Assembly (NCBI RefSeq): GCF_001949145.1 | Contig: NW_019091546.1 | Span: forward strand, 43,708 to 107,707 | Direction: 5' to 3' | Source: Acanthaster planci | Taxonomy: Eukaryota; Echinodermata; Asteroidea; Valvatida; Acanthasteridae | DNA length: 64,000 nucleotides | Part shown: one piece after another, positions 22,101 through 31,030 of the stretch | Numbering within the stretch: position 1 is the first letter of the stretch | Layout: each line of letters begins with the position of its first letter | Notes under the pieces: model-generated | What the model saw: only the letters and a program-made list of their open reading frames with translations | What the model was told of the DNA's origin: nothing | Database searches by the model: none | Translations under genes and position numbers: made by a program

Positions 22101-25100
22101 AACGATGCCGGGGCGGCCTGTTTATTCAGAGAAGGTACAAACCGTACAAATGCGTGCTTTGTTCCCGGTGCATACTGTGTGATAAAGCATAGTTTATTAG
22201 TGTCCATTTCAGGTTGATCCTAGTTTCCATCTATTTGTAACAAACGCCAACTTTATGAAAAAGCTCAAGAAGACAGTCAAGAAAAAGACGGCGTGTGGTG
22301 TCATACGACCAGAGCTTTCGCAAAAAATGCTTTTATAGTGGTTATTCTATTGCCTGTGGTCAAACCGGCACTTTAATTTGTATACCCAGCCAGAAATGAG
22401 ACCGAGGGGTACCCCCCCCCAACATGTCCAATCCCTATACACATTCCGGACTATTGTTACTTAACACATCCCCCAAGATGTCTGAAAGGATTTCCCCCGA
22501 TTCCTGCGAGACCATGACCAACACAAAGCAGGGGGGGGTTCTCTGCGTCTCATACCTTGCTGCCTATGTTAATTTGACGTATTTCATTTGTAATCAGTCA
22601 GTTCTTTTTTGATAACCGGGTTTAAGGAGAAAGTGGCAACCATAACGCCGTGGAAACGAAAAAATTACACAATATTCTGTAGATTGCTTATCAGGAGCCC
22701 TTGTCCCTATTAAATCTAGTCTGTCCTTTTGCAGACCCCTGGAAGTTGTTTCAAGTTTCAAAACTCCCCCCCCCCCATTAACAAAAAACGGTAGATCTCA
22801 TGTCAGTGGTTCATTTACTCGAAGACTGCGTTTGGTGTTTTGCGTCGTTACTTTTTTTCTGTGCAGAACCGGCGAATTTTACAGTTCGGCTGGTTGGTGG
22901 TTCTGACATCAACGCCGGTCGAGTAGAAGTCGAATACCAAGGCACCTGGGGTAGCGTGGGCTCTGTGAGCGGTGGTGACCGCGATCTGAATTATGGGGAC
23001 GTTGTCTGTCGGATGCTGGATATGGGATACGCCACCGATGTCAGCCCTCACCAGGACGACTTCGGGCAGAGCGACAAGCCGGTGGTGGTAACCGGCGTGG
23101 ACTGCACAGGTGCGGAGCCTTCCCTGGCCCAATGCGGGGAATACCTGGAGTTCGTGAACGACAAATTGAGTAACATGACTAGAGACGACACAGTGGTCTA
23201 CTGCTCTGGTCAGGTCGATAAAAGTAGGTATTAGACTTGACACTGCGGATTTCTGAGAATGAATGTGGAGGACTGGACCCCCCCCAAAAAAAAATAAAAG
23301 AAATTTATTTAGTTTGTATCCTCGCCTTTGTACATTTCTGCCATCTAAAAGCATAGTTAACTTCGTTTTCCTTAGTTAGCAGATGTAAATTGCTCACGCA
23401 CCTTAAGCTCTTGGGTATGAAACTTAGAATAAATTCAGTATTCTTTGTTTCTCCTCTCGATGAGGAAAAGATAGATCGTACGTTCTGACAGTGACCAGAT
23501 TTGGCTATTTTGATTTTCGACTGCAGAAATATTAGTGTCCAAAATGGAGAGTAATTGCTTTCCTCAAAGAATAAGGCTGAAAATTAATTTGTGAAAACTT
23601 TGAATGTGCTTATTGGCTATTCCGACACGAGAAAACACCATTCGTCCTCCATAAACAGGGTTCCGTCCACAACGGATGGACGGTAGCAACACACCGCAGC
23701 TACTCGTCTGTGGGAATTGGTCACTTAATCTGACTATATACCCCCTACCGCTGTTCATGAGCCAACACTTTTGCACTTTTTAATGCCAACATTAGAAAGT
23801 TGTGTCTCACCTATAAGCCAGTAATTTTGCTCTAAAGGTCTCATTGATAAACAACAGTCGGATCAGGTAATTAAGTTTTAATGTGGCTACAGCTACTGGA
23901 ATGCATTCCATAGGTTCCAGTGTTGCAGTCGCCCGTATCCATAACTTTCGCTATTATAGGTTCTAAGCCTTAGGTAAGCCTACTCAACGATTGTAAACAA
24001 GCAGTAGCTAAATTAAGCCTAGCAAACGTTTATACACTTCCCTAATCATGATTTGTGGGATGTCTTTGGATGTGATAACCCATAAATTATACAAAGTGCC
24101 TTCTAAATACAAACCCCCCGAACGACATAAAACGGCAGTCAAAACTATTTTATATAGAAACCTTCCTTTGCCCCAGCAACAGCAAGGCAATAGTTAGTAG
24201 TCCTTCAATAGCAACACGGTATTTTCTGAGTGTTACAGCAACATTGTTTAATAGCACCAAATGTTCCCGTTGCGAATTCGCAAAACTTGGATAAACGTTA
24301 CTTCAACCAAGGTGAAATTTGCTGCAAACATTTCGTAACGTCAAATTCGTTTCGCCATTCACTGGACTGGAAGGGTGAACCGACCTTTATTTACGCGTCT
24401 ATATATTTCTCATTTCTCTATTCCACAGACACCAGGCCAGTCAAGTTGAATAAACAGAAATTAACGCCCGATTTTGCAGGTATGTAATTAAAACGACTTT
24501 CAGTAAATTGTATAAGCCAATACCCAATCATTCCTTTTTTCAGTTGCATACGCAGAACAGAATCGAATCAAATCGAATTGAATTACATGTGAATCACATC
24601 CTGTGAATGCACCCCTCTCCCGTTCAAAACTTCATAAGATTCTACTGCCCTCTCTTGTCAGCAACGGGATACCTCGTGCAGTTTAATGACGGTCGATGGG
24701 AATCGCAGTGCACGGCTGAATGGAGTCTTGAGAACACCCGGGTTGCATGTCGAGAACTGGGTTACAGTCCCCCTCGTCGAGCCACGGTATGTAAAAGTCT
24801 CAGTCCAATTTTTTGGGACCTGCGCTCGGCAGAGTTCTTTCTTGTACAGTCGCTCATTTCAAGACCCTGTCCAGGTGTGCGGTCCAGAGGTGAATCAGAC
24901 GTTTCACAATAGTGCACTTCCAAGAGGTTGCAACGCGTTGGCCAATCACAATGCGCGTTTGGCAGATTTTGCGCGTTGTGATTGGACAGCATGTTGCAAA
25001 CTCTTGGAGGTGCAGTGTTGTGAATCGGTCGTATTGCTGCATGGGTGTTTCGGGGTCAACATTCCCACCTCCGTTTAGGACTTCCATAAGGAACGTACCG

Positions 25101-28100
25101 GTATACTATGATGGCAGGAAGCTAGCCACAGGGCTGCAAGCGAGCAAATTAGCAATAATGGACAATTATAAGTACCACCCTCCATAAAATCAGGAAATTT
25201 ATCAAAATTATCCGAAGACCGAGACACATTATATAAACGAGTCCCTGCATCTTACATGTTCTCTTCAACTAAGGGTAGGTTAAACGATCATTTATAGAAA
25301 CATTACCTCCCCAGGATGATCATCCCTATAGAAATCGTCATTTTAGAACGGCAACTTTCTGTTGCAAATAGAGCCATGTTTGTCTGTATTCATTCATATG
25401 CAAGCTGACAGTCCAGTCGGTAGCTTTCACCCTTGTTTTACAATCCCTTCAGTTCAAGCGCAATACAATGCTGTCAGCAAAGAAGTCGACGGCATGCAAA
25501 AGCGAGATTCTGTCCAGCCTGTCCATTGCAGGCCTGTGAGCCCGAGCTGAACCAAGGTCGGAACTGCACTTAGCTGGTTTACGAACGAATATGAAATGCA
25601 CACCGTTACGGTTGCATCGCTACCAGCAAAATGAGCACTCCCGACCAACTTTGCTCGATGTTCTGCTCAAGGCGAATTACTGGTTTTTGCAATCCCGAAC
25701 GTTCTCAGCATCTTTATTACGGTTTCTGAAAGACACTTGCAGCCGCTAGTATCAGCCCATGGATGATGGTGGCTGTTACTTACAAAGCTGGACTGACTTT
25801 GGTGGGTTCTGTCCCTTGGAACCTAGATCGCCCATGGCATCTTTGGGCTTAAGGAACACCTGTTAATTTTTCCCTTTATCCACAGGAGGTTACCGATGAC
25901 ATCAGCCCCAATGGGCCAATGTCTCTCTACATATACAGATGTAAGGGAAGTGAAGACAGACTCGACCAGTGCAAAAGGGAAATACGGAGGGCCCAAAATT
26001 GCATACACAAAATCATGGATGTCTACATTGGCTGCACTCACGACTTTGGTAAGTTCTGTTAACTATTCCCTCAAATGCATCCGACAGCTCCAATCACGGG
26101 TAATCAGTTAGCTGAGGACACACCCTAATTTATTATTCAAAGTTCTCATAGTTTTCGGTTGATGCCTTTTGAAATCGCTATCCAAAGTGGCCACTGTCAG
26201 ACTACCACAAAAATGGCTGACCGGTTTCTTGGATGGTAGAAAAGGAGGAAAGGCTCAGTATTTTCTTGTAGTGTTACAACAAAAAACATGAAGCATGGTG
26301 GAAGATAAAGCATTTCGTAGAGGCATTTAGCCTGGTTTGTGGTTACTTTGACACAGTTGCAAACCAGACTTCCACCTTTGAGCATCATTTACAATCGGAG
26401 ATCAAATCTGCGATATAAGACGCTACAGCAATTCACGATTTGAAACAGACAAATACGACGTGCGCATCAATCCGAAGCTGGGTTCCCACGCCAGCGGGCC
26501 CGTCGAGATTTTCTACGACGGGGAGTGGGGCTCCATCTGCATAGACAAGTGGGACGTCCAAGATGCCTTCGTAGCCTGCCGCCAGCTTAGCTTCCACTGG
26601 GTGGAGGAACGTGGCTGGGAGCACGATTTGGGATCCTTGACAGGCAAGAAGTGGCTCAATGAGGTGGAGTGTGTCGGCACTGAGACCTCCTTGGACACCT
26701 GCCCAGGAGCCTCTGGCGAGTTCTACCATCACAGCTGCAGCACAACTGCCTCCGTGGAATGTGGCTGGATAAGTAAGTCTCCATTTTGTTAACAAATCTT
26801 GGAGTGCATTCGACAAACACAGGATTTAAGTAAATGTATACGCACCAGTAGTTCTAACTTCTAAATTCTTCGGTGATCAAAATGAGTCTTTACAAGCCTT
26901 TATAATCATGCCTGGATCCTTAAGAAAGTATCAGTTTTTGAAAAGCCTATATTTTTTTCCTCCCCATCAGTAAATAGACTCCCGGTTCATCGCAGTGGTA
27001 AGCCTTGACACTTCAGTTTTGATCATTTGTCCATTTTTAACATGAATCAGGCTTCGAATATTTTGCATCTGAAGTCTTCCCTCTTGAACAGGGTCAGAAT
27101 GTACATTCATATCTTTGTGGGAGAGCTAGAGCCGCACTCATGAAAACAGTGCGTCACATGTTACCTCTGAATGTGCTCACTGATGCCGCTGAAGCAGTCG
27201 AGAGCACGCATGCTAGATATACACAGTTTCTTCTGAGTAGCTGCACCAAGCTAGGAGAGAACATAATTTTCAAGACTGCAAACCCGATAAGAATGGGGCC
27301 AATGAAATGGTCCTGTATAATTAAAGGACGTGTAGCCTGGCAGTATCCAGGAATAACTGGGCGCTTTTTGACATCACAGACGTGTGCGCAAGCTCTTTGT
27401 ACTTTTGTCTTAAAGGCGGCTACACTGAAGCCAGGGCTCTCCTCCTAGACGGTCTGGGTGATGAAAACATCGCCTTCGAAGGGACGGCCTACCTCCAGAT
27501 CAGCCCCGCCGAGCGCGTAGCGATCTGCGACCACTCATGGAACATGAAGAGCGCCGACGCCTTCTGTCGCCAGCTTGGGAAGCACTCCGCCCTGCGCGTG
27601 ACCACCGGGTCCTACTACGGTCGCCACCCGGCCTTCAATGGTATTTTCCCCGTGCGCAAGTGGAACATGGCGTTCGAGTGCACGGGCCAGGAATCCTCAC
27701 TCATTGACTGCGTGACTCACGTCAAGCCACAGAGTGAATGTCCAGACGGCCGAGACGCAGGTGTTGTGTGCCTCGAGCGAGAGGGTAGGTTGCAGATTTT
27801 GAAATAAAAACAAATTAAAACTTTGGAACGCTGTAAGTAGATCGTTTCACCGGAAATACAACCTGTTTTGGTGTGAGATGCCTTCCATTCCCCTGTAATA
27901 CCATCTTTCCACTTCATATAGCATCTCTTTTCCACTGGAAAACCTCAAGTTCCCCGACACAAAAGCCTTTTCCCAATGGGAAGAACTTTTCCCATCTGAA
28001 TACCACTAGTTTCTTCGGAGCACCATCACCTTCTCTGCGCACACCATACAAGGCTCACAATTGGACACCACCACCTGTTCCCCCGAAAATAACACCAGTC

Positions 28101-31030
28101 CCAATCGGGATGTCCCCCTTCACAGTCTCCCAATACCAGTTGTTCTCCGGTAAAAACAAACGTGCCATCTAGTACCCTTGCAAAATCAACCTTTCCACTA
28201 TAAACTCCAATTTTCCTTGGGAATAAACCTACATTTCCAGTGGGAATAATACCTCCTGCTCCACTGGAAAAAGTAACGTTCCATCCATTAATAAGGAACA
28301 GCTGGTCACGAAGCTTACATCCTGCTTGTTTCGACTAGAAATTCACCTTACTCTTGAAATGAACATCCGTAACTGAATAGGAAGGTTTTAAATGTAGATA
28401 TACTCCCTAGTATCTGTATTTAATACCGTTCTGTGAGGCTCGCAATTTAATACGTGCTCTAATGTCTTCCTCAAATTAAAAAATTTACAGAAAGCAAGGT
28501 TTCACGAATATCAATCATTCTTCAAAAGGAAATTCTTCAGCAATACATTGAAATCTGAGTTGAGATCGATTGATGATTTTTAGTTCCATAAACCCTTTTT
28601 ACGTGTATAATTTTCACATAGTTTACGCCAAGTAGAGTGCTATATTTAGAGCGAGAAAATATTTCACAAGCTATGAATACTTAGGTAATACGTGTACTGG
28701 AACCAACAACACCTTGCTGGCAAGTCGCTATTGTACAAATATAACATGGTATAAGGGTGCATAATGTTTTGTTTTTCTTTATAAGATTTTTGAATATCAA
28801 TATTCAGTTTGGCATCTCTGTTTCATTGCTTGTTGAATCTGCAAACAGCCCCTCAAGGTTTTGCGATCAAGCTAGTGGGTGGAGCAACAGCGTCCGAAGG
28901 CCGGGTGGAGGTTTGCTACGGGGGCACGTGTGGGAGTCTGGGCAAGGACGTCAACCTGGAAAACCTGGCCAGTTTTGGGGACGTGGTCTGCCGGGAGCTG
29001 AACCAAGGGTACGCCGTTGAGGTGACCAGCGACGGCCGGTTCGGCCCTGGCCAGAACCTAATCAAGATGAACAAAATCTGGTGCGCCGGCTCCGAAGAGT
29101 CGCTAGCTCAGTGTGGGCCGCACATCCAATGGCTGAACAGCACAGACCCCGCATTAAAGGATGAACACACCGGTGTGAGATGCTCGGGACCGATCGCGGG
29201 TAGGTACTTGAGTCCTGGCTTAACTGCGTATAGACGCCAAGCAGGAGCTCTGCAAATTAATTTGCAGAACATCAACCGAGGGCTGGTCAAATCCGGATGG
29301 CATTCCACGGAGTTGCTCTAGACAGAGCTGTGCTAACCGGAAAAAGATAAATTTATAGCAAAGTAGTTCACGAACTGTGTGAGTTGTAGCTATGACACAC
29401 CTAGCACACAGATTTCTCATGCATTATGTATCCTTAAAAATATATTTCCTAATCCGAACTATAAAACAGAAACAAATAAACAAGGAATATACTGACTGCA
29501 AAACATTTTGACCATCGTACGTTTTTCACCTAAGCAAATATCTCTGCTTATTGGCTCATTGAAATTGGCCTTTTTGAAAGCCCCACAAATCAGTCTGCCA
29601 TCATCCTCGTGCACTGGAAAACTGTTTTGGCTCAGTGTTTTCGTGTTGCCTGATGAGTTGGGTCCTCATAAGAAATCGTGTGAATCTGGTCGTTGCAATT
29701 CAATATTAAAGAAAGAATGTGAGTTGTATTGCTGCAAATGTGCTCCCTCATCCAGTTGTCCTTATCATCCTGATCTGCAGCTGCAAGGAGTCCGATCCGT
29801 TTCTCTCAGCTGAACGAGAGGGGCGGCATCGTTGAAATCTTCCACCAGGGTCGTTTCGGGACAATCTGCAGCAAAGGCTGGACGATGGGGAACGCCCAGG
29901 TCGTCTGCAGGGAACTTGGGTTTGGCCCCCCGACGGATGCCCAGGTGAGATTCTGAGTGAAGTTGCTGGCGATTGGGGAGAGATTGAAACCGCTACATGA
30001 CTCTAAAAAAATGAAACAGAAAGGAACAAAGACAGTAAAAATGATAGGGTCGAGGCTCATAGCATGTTTTCAGCGGTAAACAGCTCCATTGGAGCGTGCC
30101 GCTTCCGGAGAGAGAGCAAACAGCTTAAAGAAGAGCTAAAAGCTCCTATGTTGTTACTGGAGATGTTTAAACTCATTTTATGAGTTTTCTTCATTCACTT
30201 TTGGACAGCTTGGTTTGGATGGCTACGGAGGTCCAATCTTTTTACAAGACATCCGGTGCACGGGAGCCGAGGAATCTCTGGATCGGTGCCAGCGCAGTGA
30301 GTGGTCAGCTCACACATGTGACCACTCTATGGACGTGTCGGTGCTCTGCCAGCAAGGTAACCACTTCTGCTCTCTAAGGGCGTTTTCGAGACGAGTGGAT
30401 TCGGCTTAGACTTCGGTTTCGCTGGTTCCTGTCAGAGTTTGAACATGTGGTTTAGAACGCCGCTTCAAAACGGATGGAGCCAGCGAGACCAAAGTCTAAG
30501 CCGAATCCACTCGTTTCGAAAACGCCCTAAGTTATCACTTATCCCATAGACCAAAGTTTACATTTTACAAAATAAGCAAATCATTGTCGATAACTTACTT
30601 TTATATTCCCATGGCAGACGCTCATAGAGCACAGGGGCGCTAACAAGTTATTGACCAATTAATACGACTGCCCCAGGTAAGCTCTTGGCAAAGTCGCCAT
30701 CTGTGCCGTCATACATGTGCCTGTTCATTGGCAGAACACATTTGACCAGCACACAGTCAGGCATTGGCAAAGCATGCGTAGATAGGAACGAAGCCAATTT
30801 GATCAACCAACATGATCCCATAAATTCCGAGGAAAAACATAAGCTTCGGTTTTTCCGTAGATGTTGATCTAAAGCGTAGCAATTACTGCTCTTTTCCCTT
30901 TTCATTTATAGAAATCCCCCCAACTGTCAAACCCACATCCTCCAGTGGAGGTAGCCATCCATTTGGGCCTGTCCCTCTAACCGTGCTAGGCACGACCATC
31001 GCCGCTGCCACTGCAAGGCTTGCTTTTTAA
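19039..31030 (+). CDS. Eight-domain SRCR receptor gene, 13 coding exons, GPI-like tail
   Basis: Thirteen exons join without a frame break into 996 codons (995 residues): 19039-19123, 19845-20189, 21748-22134, 22867-23223, 24429-24479, 24662-24786, 25886-26048, 26449-26772, 27416-27784, 28849-29199, 29781-29944, 30209-30356, 30912-31030. All introns are GT-AG; all are phase 1 except the two that split the last domain of each cassette, which are phase 0. The product has a signal peptide (residues 1-27), eight SRCR domains ordered A-B-C-D-A'-B'-C'-D' and a Ser/Gly-rich stretch before a hydrophobic C-terminus. SRCR domains bind microbial polymers, lipoproteins or other ligands outside the cell. 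Stop TAA is at 31028-31030. No polyadenylation site was assigned; AATAAA-like strings occur only from about 32560 on. Function beyond a surface or secreted binding role is inference. Confidence 0.9.
19845..20189 (+). CDS. SRCR gene exon 2: domain A
   Basis: Acceptor TTTCCTCCAATTTCAG, donor ATCT|GTACGT; 345 bases, phase 1 at both ends. Residues 29-143 hold a complete SRCR domain: LVEVFYGGKWGTICAEGWG, VAVACRKAL, GWEHDAG, NVTCTGHERNLDEC, HSC and AAC. Six cysteines fit the C2-C7, C3-C8, C5-C6 set of group A domains, although a single exon encodes the domain, which is more usual for group B. Two N-glycosylation sequons are present (NVS, NVT). Confidence 0.9.
20190..21747. other. SRCR gene intron 2
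   Basis: 1558 bases, AT-rich, with ATT/TTA microrepeats at about 21300. No exon with matching phase was found. Confidence 0.7.
21748..22134 (+). CDS. SRCR gene exon 3: domain B
   Basis: Acceptor TCCGTAATGATGCAG, donor GAAG|GTACAA; 387 bases, phase 1-1 (residues 144-272). The domain is divergent: it lacks the usual WGTVC strand but keeps AFEGNAYLSV, LCSVRWTDEDAAVFCRQM, FVCDGTEAALLDC, GIC and DAGAAC, so six cysteines in the expected order. Its partner B' (exon 9) shares AFEG.AYL, AxxFCRQ and the long insertion before the third cysteine. Confidence 0.88.
22401..22585 (+). repeat. Dispersed repeat in SRCR intron 3 (copy 1)
   Basis: Similar to 33553-33725: GGGTACCCC...AACATGTCCA, CTAACACATCCCCCA or TTAACACATCCCCCA, ATGACCAACACAAAG and GGGGGGTTCTCT occur in the same order at the same spacing. 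No open frame is shared. Confidence 0.75.
22867..23223 (+). CDS. SRCR gene exon 4: domain C, missing a disulfide pair
   Basis: Acceptor TTACTTTTTTTCTGTGCAG, donor AAAA|GTAGGT; 357 bases, phase 1-1 (residues 273-391). The start is canonical (FTVRLVGG, GRVEVEYQGTWGSVG), but the cysteine that normally follows WGS/T-V is glycine, and the penultimate cysteine is absent as well. Four cysteines remain: VVC, VDC, AQC and VYC. The two lost positions are the ones that pair (C2-C7) in known SRCR structures. Sequons NFT and NMT. Confidence 0.9.
24429..24479 (+). CDS. SRCR gene exon 5: N-terminal strand of domain D
   Basis: A 51-base exon between TTTCTCTATTCCACAG and GCAG|GTATGT, phase 1-1. It encodes TRPVKLNKQKLTPDFA. 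Joined to exon 6 it supplies the first strand (VKL, in place of the usual VRL) of domain D. In the second cassette the same part is fused into exon 11, so an intron was gained here or lost there. Confidence 0.75.
24662..24786 (+). CDS. SRCR gene exon 6: domain D, first half
   Basis: Acceptor CTACTGCCCTCTCTTGTCAG, donor CACG|GTATGT; 125 bases, entering in phase 1 and leaving in phase 0. It encodes YLVQFNDGRWESQCTAEW, then TRVACRELGYSPPRRAT, the typical first half of an SRCR domain ending after RELGY. Group A domains are split at this point. Confidence 0.9.
24903..25024. mobile_element. MITE-like inverted-repeat element in SRCR intron 6
   Basis: The arm TTCACAATAGTGCACTTCC... at 24903 is repeated in reverse at 25024 (TTCACAACACTGCACCTCC...) and the similarity continues inward through CCAAGAG(G/T)TTGCAAC and CCAATCACAA. 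The palindrome covers almost the whole 122 bases. A relative with TTTCACAATAGCGCGCCTCC and CCAAGAGTTTG is at 59671-59815. No clear target duplication. Confidence 0.75.
25886..26048 (+). CDS. SRCR gene exon 7: domain D, second half
   Basis: Acceptor TTTTTCCCTTTATCCACAG, donor TTTG|GTAAGT; 163 bases, phase 0 in and phase 1 out (residues 451-504). The reading MSLYIYRCKGSEDRLDQCKR ... QNC ... VYIGC gives the last four cysteines of the domain, completing a six-cysteine group A pattern with exon 6. No long open frame marks it; it is supported by splice sites, phase and the cysteine register. Confidence 0.88.
26449..26772 (+). CDS. SRCR gene exon 8: domain A'
   Basis: 324 bases, phase 1-1 (residues 504-612). 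The acceptor (GATTTGAAACAG) has a poor pyrimidine tract, but the frame and the match to domain A support it. The donor ATAA|GTAAGT is strong. It shares with domain A DVRI, VEIFYDGEWGSIC against VEVFYGGKWGTIC, VACR, the unusual GWEHDxG and six cysteines ending HHSC and VEC. Confidence 0.9.
26971..26997 (+). CDS. Candidate 27-nt microexon (optional)
   Basis: A very good acceptor (TTTTTTTCCTCCCCATCAG) is followed 27 bases later by AGTG|GTAAGC. Phase is 1 at both ends, so inclusion adds nine residues (INRLPVHRS) between A' and B' without changing frame, giving a 1004-residue form. No counterpart was found in the first cassette. The sequence allows either inclusion or skipping. Confidence 0.45.
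27416..27784 (+). CDS. SRCR gene exon 9: domain B'
   Basis: Acceptor TACTTTTGTCTTAAAG, donor GAGG|GTAGGT; 369 bases, phase 1-1 (residues 613-735). It matches domain B through AFEGTAYLQI, ADAFCRQLG, a tyrosine-rich turn (GSYYG against SFFG), FECTGQESSLIDC and DAGVVC. Six cysteines. Confidence 0.9.
28849..29199 (+). CDS. SRCR gene exon 10: domain C' with relocated cysteine pair
   Basis: Acceptor GTTGAATCTGCAAACAG, donor GCGG|GTAGGT; 351 bases, phase 1-1 (residues 736-852). Like C it has LVGG, GRVEV, GDVVCR and AQCG and lacks the usual WGxxC and penultimate cysteines. Uniquely, the strand reads VEVCYGGTCGSLG: two new cysteines five residues apart replace the usual tyrosine and tryptophan. Sequon NST. 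Confidence 0.9.
29249..29268. promoter_or_regulatory. Perfect 20-bp palindrome with inverted POU-like half sites
   Basis: TCTGCAAATTAATTTGCAGA in intron 10 is fully self-complementary and contains two GCAAAT-type octamer halves around a TAAT/ATTA core. POU-homeodomain proteins bind such arrangements as dimers, but this rests on the motif alone. Confidence 0.3.
29781..29944 (+). CDS. SRCR gene exon 11: domain D', first half
   Basis: Acceptor TTATCATCCTGATCTGCAG, donor CCAG|GTGAGA; 164 bases, phase 1 in and phase 0 out, as for exon 6. It encodes IRFSQLNERGGIVEIFHQGR, then FGTICSKGW and AQVVCRELGFGPPTDAQ, a canonical first half. It corresponds to exons 5 and 6 of the first cassette fused. Confidence 0.9.
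30209..30356 (+). CDS. SRCR gene exon 12: domain D', second half
   Basis: Acceptor TTCACTTTTGGACAG, donor CAAG|GTAACC; 148 bases, phase 0 in and phase 1 out. It encodes GPIFLQDIRCTGAEESLDRC, then HTC and VLC, completing a textbook six-cysteine domain split as expected for group A. It is the least diverged domain of the gene. Confidence 0.92.
30378..30527. mobile_element. 150-bp MITE with TAA target duplication in intron 12
   Basis: Arms of about 52 bases, GGGCGTTTTCGAGACGAGTG... at 30378 and its reverse complement ending at 30527, differ at about five positions. TAA flanks both ends (30375-30377, 30528-30530). A 3-bp TWA duplication is typical of PIF/Harbinger elements. The few mismatches imply a recent insertion; it starts 21 bases after the exon 12 donor. 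Confidence 0.85.
30912..31030 (+). CDS. SRCR gene exon 13: GPI-like C-terminus
   Basis: Acceptor TTTCATTTATAG, stop TAA 31028-31030. It encodes IPPTVKPTSSSGGSHPFG, then VPLTVLGTTIAAATARLAF. Small residues (SSSGG), a short polar spacer and a hydrophobic end without a basic cytoplasmic tail fit a GPI-attachment signal. The hydrophobic part is modest and holds one arginine near the end, so a secreted form is the alternative. Confidence 0.75.

Noticed and set aside
22848-23354. 168-codon minus-strand frame
   Set aside because: It is the antisense shadow of SRCR exon 4.
25896-26111. 71-codon plus frame
   Set aside because: Wrong frame over SRCR exon 7; the spliced reading carries the SRCR cysteines.
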